58,099 nucleotides of DNA from Bacillus suaedaesalsae (GTDB lineage: Bacteria > Bacillota > Bacilli > Bacillales > SA4): positions 1-58,099 of the forward strand of contig NZ_JAFELM010000023.1 in NCBI RefSeq assembly GCF_016890225.1. Reading direction: 5' to 3'. The notes below the pieces were generated by a model. The model saw only the letters and a program-made list of their open reading frames with translations. It did no database searches and was not told where the DNA came from. A program made the translations under genes and the position numbers. Below, one piece after another: positions 53,147-58,099 of the stretch. Positions within the stretch are counted from its first letter, which is position 1. The number at the start of each line of letters is the position of its first letter.

Positions 53147-53329
53147 CTAGTCCCCTGTAATAAAAAATACGATTTCCCAGGTACTATCTTCTTGTTTCTG
53201 AGTACCTATACGATAGTCTACAGGGTTTCTAACAAACTTCTCTACAACTAGCCTGACATACCATAAAAAAAAATACCACAGTTTACCTGTGGTATTGTGG
53301 TTATCTATTCTCGTTATTCTTACCTTCAA
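53147..53329 (-). CDS. Possible 60-residue ORF of unknown function
   Basis: The frame overlaps the end of the 43-residue gene by 29 bases. A TTG at 53329 is preceded by AGGAG with six bases of spacing, and a terminator follows the stop at once. The C-terminal part (VRNPVDYRIGTQKQEDSTW; EIVFFITGD) looks protein-like. Against it, a perfect terminator hairpin with a nine-T run (53265-53297) lies inside the frame and codes WYFFLWY. It may be a real gene read by coupling, or chance. Confidence 0.3.
   Translation of the reverse strand: MKVRITRIDNHNTTGKLWYFFLWYVRLVVEKFVRNPVDYRIGTQKQEDSTWEIVFFITGD
53265..53297 (-). terminator. Terminator after the 43-residue gene
   Basis: AATACCACAG and CTGTGGTATT pair perfectly around five bases, followed by a long T-run on the minus strand. 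Confidence 0.85.
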
Positions 53330-53432
53330 CGCCTTCTCCTAACTCTTTAAAGGAATCAACTTTACCATGAGGATTTTGAGCTTCTTTTCTTGCTCTGAAT
53401 TGACGTTCCTTTTGTCGTTTTGACTGTGTCAT
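53301..53432 (-). CDS. Small basic hydrophilic protein (43 aa)
   Basis: MTQSKRQKERQFRARKEAQN followed by PHGKVDSFKELGEGVEGKNN. It is rich in Lys, Arg and Gln, with no hydrophobic stretch. AAAGGAG precedes the ATG by seven bases and a terminator follows the stop, so it is likely real. Composition suggests a spore-type small protein; the family was not recognised. Confidence 0.6.
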   Translation of the reverse strand: MTQSKRQKERQFRARKEAQNPHGKVDSFKELGEGVEGKNNENR

Positions 53433-53513
53433 ACTTTCACTCCTTTCCACTATACTTCTTTACTATCTTTTCGGAAATAAAGAAAGTTATGTATGAAAGG
53501 TATAGTGAAAAAA

Positions 53514-54008
53514 TTATCCTTGCTTTGAACGATTTTGACCAGTCATTACGTATATACCAACAGCAATTAAGATCAATGGCCATAAATTAAATAACTGAAA
53601 GCTTAGTAATGCATTCACTAAGAATATTGTTGCAACAGTCGCTAAAATTCCAACAGGTATTAATAGCCCTCTCTTTCTCCCACCAAAAATATACAATTCG
53701 AATAAACCAAATGACACAGCATACATATAGACCGGCCATGTGAAATGAGAGAATTGCCATGACGTCATACTTTCAAAAACAAATAGCAATCCGATAACTA
53801 ATAAAATCCCACCTGGTACTAATAGTCCAGCGAGATGCTTTTTAGCCCCACTAATAAAAAATGCGACGTGAAAGATTACTCCGGGAATAAGTAAGAACAT
53901 TGGCCAAAATGCACTCCAAAAATTATCAATTACACCTAGTGATTGTAGTGAAAATAAAATTCCCATCAATATTAAGGTCAAACCTAAAACAATATTACTT
54001 TTTCCCAT
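53514..54008 (-). CDS. Multi-pass membrane protein (LiaF-N/DUF5668-like)
   Basis: 164 residues, six or so short hydrophobic helices arranged as repeats (LGLTLILMGILFSLQSLGV; MFLLIPGVIFHVAFFISG; GLLVPGGILLVIGLLFVF; GLLIPVGILATVATIFLV; NLWPLILIAVGIYVM). The 'WP-x-x-LI-x-G' repeats are like the membrane domain of DUF5668/LiaF-type envelope stress proteins. GGGAGAG precedes the ATG. It appears monocistronic. Confidence 0.7.
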   Translation of the reverse strand: MGKSNIVLGLTLILMGILFSLQSLGVIDNFWSAFWPMFLLIPGVIFHVAFFISGAKKHLAGLLVPGGILLVIGLLFVFESMTSWQFSHFTWPVYMYAVSFGLFELYIFGGRKRGLLIPVGILATVATIFLVNALLSFQLFNLWPLILIAVGIYVMTGQNRSKQG

Positions 54009-54337
54009 TCTTCCACTCTCCCTATAGGGATATATACCTATACCACTATCATAACGTTTTTCGCATCTAATTTATAGAAATATTTTCCTTTAATCCCAAA
54101 ACTTATTATCTTAAAAGTAAAAAAGTACGAAGATTGATAAAATTAAGAAGGTTCATCCTGACGCCCAAATACGTTTCTACAACTTTCGGAAGATGAAAGG
54201 TGAACAGACACTGTCATCAATAACGATTCAAGAACACGTTGTAGACAAATTCCATACTAATCCTAGGTATTAAAGAGTTCGATATTGTCACTAAAGAAGA
54301 GAAATAGTAGTACTACCCCAAAAAGGTCTACTAATAG
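54009..54337. other. Intergenic region with a possible gene remnant
   Basis: Positions about 54139-54273 on the plus strand read as an open, protein-like stretch (KKVHPDAQIRFYNFRKMKGE; QTLSSITIQEHVVDKFHTN) without a start codon or binding site. It may be the remains of a gene. The left part is AT-rich and should hold the promoter of the membrane protein gene. Confidence 0.35.
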
Positions 54338-54368
54338 AAAAAAAGGCACACGAGCATGCGCCTTTTTC
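54338..54368 (-). terminator. Terminator of the HD-GYP gene
   Basis: On the minus strand AAAAAGGC pairs with GCCTTTTT around twelve bases and is followed by further T. Confidence 0.8.
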
Positions 54369-54383
54369 TCATACCTATTTTCA

Positions 54384-55487
54384 TTACTCAACCATAGCAA
54401 TCGTTAATTGCCGTTCTAATTCAATCAACTGCTCTGCTCTTGATCTTAATGATGGAAAACACTCAATAAAGTAAGGGATCAATTCATCATCAAATTGAGT
54501 ACCGCTGTTATCAATAATAATCTCCTTCGCCTCATCAATTGCAAACGCATTTCGATACGATCGATTAGTTGTAAGGGCGTCGAACGTGTCCGCAATTGAA
54601 ATTATTCTAGCAAGTAACGGAATACTTTCACCTTTTAGTCCATGTGGATACCCTTTTCCATCCATTCGCTCATGATGATACAAAATAGGCTCGGTTATTT
54701 CCTCTGGGAATTCTAAGCTAATTGCGATCTCAGCACCAAATGTAGGATGTTTTTTGATCTCTTCATATTCTTTCTCTGTCAACTTCCCTTTCTTCTGTAA
54801 AATGTCAATTGGAATATTAACTTTACCTATATCATGTAATAAAGAGCTAATGCGTAGTACTTCTAAATCAACTTGAAAACCATTGTTTTCCAAGTAAGTT
54901 CCTAGTATCATACTATACTCTGAAACTCTCGTTGAGTGTCCTCTCGTATAATCATCTTTTGCTTCAATGGCTAAAACAAGTGCTTCCATCGTTTTCGTAT
55001 ACATTGAATTTAATTTTTCTTGTTTAGCTGACACAGTTGAAACATAGTATAAAATGACAGTATAAGTGATAAATGCAAGTAATTGAATAAACTCATATAA
55101 TGGGTAAAAAGAGATAAATGGTTGTAAGACTAGTACGGTAGTATAACCAATAAGGGAAATAAAAAATGCAAAAATAAAATAGATCTTCTCTTTAAATAGT
55201 ACAGCATAAATCGGAATGATATAAAAAATAACGTGCCCAATGTACGGTGCTAAGTAAAATATACTCGCAATTACACAAGTAGTCGTCAACAGAAACAAAA
55301 GTTTTTTCCAACTTTTACTAACATATTGATGAACAAGAAAATATGGTAAATAAGCTACAATAATTGCAATAAGAGTATAAATTGACTCCTTCGTTAACGC
55401 TTCCTGCAATACAAAAGTAGAATATGAAGTTATAAACAATGTACTTAATGAAGTACCGAACCACGTTGCAAAAACTAATTTTTTCAT
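54384..55487 (-). CDS. Membrane HD-GYP phosphohydrolase
   Basis: About 367 residues. Six to seven membrane helices fill residues 1-150. The HD-GYP domain follows: EAKDDYTRGHSTRVSEYS, LLHDIGKVNIP (HD), HPTFGAEI, YHHERMDGKGYPHGLKGE (HHE and GYP) and ADTFDALTTNRSYR. Such domains degrade c-di-GMP to pGpG or GMP. I start at the ATG at 55487, nine bases after GTGAGGT, in place of the ATG at 55508. It lies 39 bases after the broken GGDEF gene, so a synthase and a hydrolase were probably co-expressed. Confidence 0.88.
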   Translation of the reverse strand: MKKLVFATWFGTSLSTLFITSYSTFVLQEALTKESIYTLIAIIVAYLPYFLVHQYVSKSWKKLLFLLTTTCVIASIFYLAPYIGHVIFYIIPIYAVLFKEKIYFIFAFFISLIGYTTVLVLQPFISFYPLYEFIQLLAFITYTVILYYVSTVSAKQEKLNSMYTKTMEALVLAIEAKDDYTRGHSTRVSEYSMILGTYLENNGFQVDLEVLRISSLLHDIGKVNIPIDILQKKGKLTEKEYEEIKKHPTFGAEIAISLEFPEEITEPILYHHERMDGKGYPHGLKGESIPLLARIISIADTFDALTTNRSYRNAFAIDEAKEIIIDNSGTQFDDELIPYFIECFPSLRSRAEQLIELERQLTIAMVE

Positions 55488-55526
55488 TAAAAATAACCTC
55501 ACAAACATTCTGCTTAATTAAGAAAT

Positions 55527-56605
55527 TCACATCATTTCATCGTTTTTCAAAATTGTTCCGTCATCAAATACGGTTTGATTTCTACCTAGTTTTTTCGCTT
55601 TATACAATAAAGAATCCGCAACCTTAACGAATTGATTATTTGATTTCATTGGATCTTTCACACAGCAAACACCGATGCTAATTGTGATGGGGAAAGCTGC
55701 ATTTTCGAATTCAAATGTAGTCTCATTCATCATTTTATTTAATGTTGATATATAAGATTTGACTTCCTCAACCTCTGATGTATAAAACAATAAAGCAAAC
55801 TCTTCTCCACCATATCGAAATGGAACTCCTTTCCCAATTGGAATGATGTTTACCAGGATTTCTCCTACTTTTTTTAACACCATATCCCCTACCACATGAC
55901 CAAATGTATCGTTAATTTTTTTAAAATAGTCAATATCCAACATCGCAAGAGTTAAAGGTGTGCCTTTTTTGTTGCATTCAACTAAATGCTCTTGAAAATG
56001 TCTATGATTATATAGGTTCGTCAAAAAGTCCTTTTTCACCAACGTTTTGTATGTATTTTTCTCAGATTGATGTTTTCTCTCACGATAGACGATAAGGGCA
56101 CCGAACATCCCTAATATAAGTAAAAAGCTCATATTCAAGATAAAATGTATTAACATCATCGCTGTGATCGAAGCATAATCAAATAAAAGTATAACTGTAT
56201 AGCTAACTACGACAGACGAGATAGAAATGATAGCGCCGACAATACGCCAATAAATTGTTGCATGCATAACGATCAAATAAGCAATTGGGAATAGCAGGCT
56301 CTCTACTCCTCCTGAAGTAATAACAACCAAATAAACGCAATAAAATCAAACACTACACCCGCTTTTGTTAAAAAGCTAAATACACGTTTATTATCAGACA
56401 AAAAGTGAAGCGCTAGTTGTGTGACAGCCATATAAATAAAACCAACCACTAGCAATGCGTTAAAGGTGTGTAAACTATAATTTAATTCACTAGCAAGTGG
56501 CGGAAAATAAAATAAAAAGATTGCACCAATTAAGAATATCCATCTTAATAAGGAAAATATTAATTCAGTATTGTAATCATTAAAATTAAAGGGTTTCTTA
56601 TGCAT
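55527..56605 (-). pseudogene. Membrane diguanylate cyclase split by a frameshift
   Basis: Two overlapping minus-strand frames: 56303-56605 (100 residues, three membrane helices, ending FIAFIWLLLLQEE) and 55527-56330 (267 residues, from VVITSGGVESLLFPIAYLIV through more helices to a GGDEF domain with KKDFLTNLYNHRHF, DIDYFKKINDTFGHVVGD and YGGEEFALLF). Read together they give a normal six-helix sensor plus GGDEF protein of about 357 residues. They join if one T is restored near 56321-56324 (FILVVITSGG). As read, the second part would need an internal TTG start. Confidence 0.75.
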
Positions 56606-56697
56606 ATGGATACCACTTTTCTTTTCAATATTGATTCTATGAATCTATTATACATGAATACTATTAGCAATTAATATAGAATAATGAGCCCCATATA

Positions 56698-56720
56698 AAA
56701 AGGGCAATTATGCCCTTTAT
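56698..56720 (-). terminator. Terminator of the 45-residue gene
   Basis: AAAGGGCA and TGCCCTTT pair perfectly around four bases, with T-runs following on the minus strand. Confidence 0.88.
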
Positions 56721-56854
56721 TCACTACCTTGTGTAATATTAAAGAACTCATTTTCATTCTTTTGGTTAGCATGCTTCGAGTCATGGTTATTTTCTTTGCC
56801 CATTTTTCCGTCCGATTCGTAACTCAGCTTTACTTTTTTATCATCCTTTTGCAA
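56717..56854 (-). CDS. Small hydrophilic protein (45 aa)
   Basis: Reads MQKDDKKVKLSYESDGKMGK, ENNHDSKHANQKNENEFFNI and TQGSE. It starts with TTG, eight bases after AAAGGAG, and runs straight into a strong terminator. It is Asn-, Lys- and His-rich, without hydrophobic parts, like small spore proteins. The family was not recognised. Confidence 0.6.
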   Translation of the reverse strand: MQKDDKKVKLSYESDGKMGKENNHDSKHANQKNENEFFNITQGSE

Positions 56855-56982
56855 AACATCATCTCCTTTCTTCTTATGTAACATAACCAAAATCATATAG
56901 AACTATAGCCTACATAGATATTTCTCATTTTGGAGACACTTATCTTTATGCAGAATTTCTAATGAATTAAAGGGTGAGATGC

Positions 56983-57813
56983 TTGAAAGTAATTTATACA
57001 ATCACGTTTTTGATCTGTTCTTTCATGTTTTCTAATTATGTTTCTGCTCATTCAACACCTCATATTAGTTTTGATATTGAATTAGTCGAATGGGATGTTG
57101 CAAATTCTTTATTACCGAAGTACAGTACATTCACTGTTATTGATATGGAAACGGGGAAAAATTTTCGAGTGCAAAGAAGAGCAGGAAGTCATCATACAGA
57201 TGTACAGCCTTTAACGAGCGAAGATACAAAAATAATGAAATCAATATATGGAGGTAAATGGAGTTGGAAGAGACGAGCAATACTTGTACAAACAGGAGAT
57301 TTTTTAATCCCGGCCTCTATGCACGGAATGCCACACGGAGCTGGAGCACTACAAAATAATTTCCCAGGTCATTTTTGTATTCACTTCCAAGGTAGTAAAT
57401 TGCATAAAACGGATGAAATGGATTATTCTCACAAGCTAATGGTTTTGAAAGCCGCGGGACTTCTAGACGAGTATGTAGCTAATTTAAAGGCAACTGAACT
57501 TGTTCGTGTTTTCGTTGAAGGTTTGAATCAGCACGATCTTTCCATCCTTTCTTTAACAACTTCTACGACTAAGTGGGAGAAAAACCAAAAGTTAAATATA
57601 TTTCGTAAAGATATAGAAACAATAAAAATAAAAACGATCACACTACCTCATCATACAAATGAATTACTTGTAACGGATGCTGTTGTTGAATTCTCTATGT
57701 ATACGAAAAGTAAAGGAAAACAAAAGGGTACCATTTTATTACCACTATCCCGTTCTTCACTTATAGATTCGTGGGAAGTACTATATGAGGATGCAGCTTT
57801 TTTGCTTGAATAA
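56983..57813 (+). CDS. Secreted protein with a GHFCIHF motif, possible L,D-transpeptidase-like fold
   Basis: 276 residues. Signal peptide MKVIYTITFLICSFMFSNYV cut after VSA. The centre (STFTVIDMETGKNFRVQRRA; SHHTDVQPLTSEDTKIM; ASMHGMPHGAGALQNNFPGH then FCIHFQGSKLH) is a conserved exported domain in Bacillales; the HG...GHFCIH order recalls the HG...HGC active site of YkuD transpeptidases, but this is inference. The C-terminal 100 residues may form a separate NTF2-like domain. I start at the TTG at 56983, five bases after GGGTGA. Confidence 0.7.
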   Translation: MKVIYTITFLICSFMFSNYVSAHSTPHISFDIELVEWDVANSLLPKYSTFTVIDMETGKNFRVQRRAGSHHTDVQPLTSEDTKIMKSIYGGKWSWKRRAILVQTGDFLIPASMHGMPHGAGALQNNFPGHFCIHFQGSKLHKTDEMDYSHKLMVLKAAGLLDEYVANLKATELVRVFVEGLNQHDLSILSLTTSTTKWEKNQKLNIFRKDIETIKIKTITLPHHTNELLVTDAVVEFSMYTKSKGKQKGTILLPLSRSSLIDSWEVLYEDAAFLLE

Positions 57814-57828
57814 ATAATTAAAGAGGCT

Positions 57829-57862
57829 GTCCCAAAAGTCATGAATAGTTTACTTTTGGGAC
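57829..57862 (+). terminator. Terminator after the secreted protein gene
   Basis: GTCCCAAAAGT and ACTTTTGGGAC pair perfectly around twelve bases. It lies within AAGAGGCTGTCCC...GACAACCTC, which shares its end with the class 1 and 3 repeats. Confidence 0.85.
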
Positions 57863-57901
57863 AACCTCATTTTAATCTACTAGGTAATACATTGTTAATT
57901 T

Positions 57902-58099
57902 AGGCTCTATTCGTAAGATTGTGCTATTTGGATAGCTCTGTTAAAACATTGAGTTGATTGGAGCGGAAGGCACTCGACTCCTGCGGGAGATAGAGGGAAT
58001 CGTAAGACCCCGCAGGCGAAGCCGAGGAGGTAGGTTTTTTCACGATAGTGAAAATAACCATCAGCTTCCTCCCCGCGGAAAGCGTGTGCCTGAAGCGGA
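57902..58099. repeat. Class 2 palindromic repeat, copy H (cut by the window end)
   Basis: The reverse-strand match of copies F and G, beginning AGGCTCTATTCGTAAGATTG and running through the GC-rich core to the window edge. Confidence 0.88.

Noticed and set aside
56303-56330. Programmed minus-one frameshift at the GGDEF gene
   Set aside because: No X-XXY-YYZ slippery heptamer lies in the correct phase; a simple base loss explains the data better.

Overview
The window looks like chromosomal DNA from a low-GC, spore-forming Bacillaceae bacterium. It carries an alpha/beta-type small acid-soluble spore protein gene. It also carries orthologues of many genes that lie between roughly ykoK and ykpA on the Bacillus subtilis map: mgtE, patA next to kinA, queCDEF, ykvS, ykvT, ykwC and ykpA, plus ytrABCEF. 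Start sites follow the Bacillus pattern, with strong Shine-Dalgarno sites and many TTG or GTG starts. The two tandem subtilases resemble the cold-active subtilisins S41/S39, which hints at a psychrotolerant relative. That last point is inference.

Layout. 1-1860: an IS110-family (IS1111 group) element with a long structured non-coding right part, inserted inside an intergenic palindromic repeat. 1.9-6.4 kb: DUF402 protein, nucleotidyltransferase, patA, and a kinA orthologue split by an in-frame stop. 6.9-14.3 kb: an acyl-CoA catabolic cluster (acyl-CoA dehydrogenase, SDR, acyl-CoA ligase, TetR regulator, APH-like kinase, remnant of a phosphosulfolactate phosphatase, quinone oxidoreductase) with two matching palindromic operators. 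Its gene set resembles the lva / ACAD10-11 route for 4-hydroxyacyl-CoA. 14.7-16.8 kb: four overlapping genes (2-deoxyribosyltransferase-like, VOC, adenylyltransferase-like, GNAT). 16.9-18.4 kb: a GGDEF gene behind a c-di-GMP-I riboswitch. 18.5-30.8 kb: small spore-type and housekeeping genes, an EAL protein, a papain-like hydrolase, SDR, and a frameshifted GH32 sucrase. 30.9-41.7 kb: TetR/ABC transporter, mgtE, LysM-SleB hydrolase, BltD-like acetyltransferase, and the ytr operon. 41.8-47.5 kb: two subtilases, SASP gene with a long structured 3' region, patatin-like lipase, ykvS. 47-49.5 kb: queCDEF under a preQ1 riboswitch. 49.6-53 kb: MFS transporter behind a leader peptide and hairpin, and the ABC-F protein YkpA. 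53-58 kb: small proteins, a membrane protein, HD-GYP, a frameshifted GGDEF gene, and a secreted protein.

Three themes run through it. First, c-di-GMP turnover: two GGDEF genes (one broken), an EAL gene, an HD-GYP gene and a c-di-GMP riboswitch. Second, repeats: seven or more intergenic elements of about 200-600 bp share a GC-rich palindromic core, several have terminal inverted repeats and an internal terminator hairpin, and they sit at or within about 10 bp of stop codons. In one case the repeat supplies the last codons and stop of a gene. Third, single-lesion gene breakage: kinA, the GH32 gene and one GGDEF gene each carry one stop or one-base frameshift. The two frameshifts lie in homopolymers, so sequencing error must be excluded. 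No rRNA, tRNA, CRISPR or prophage was seen.
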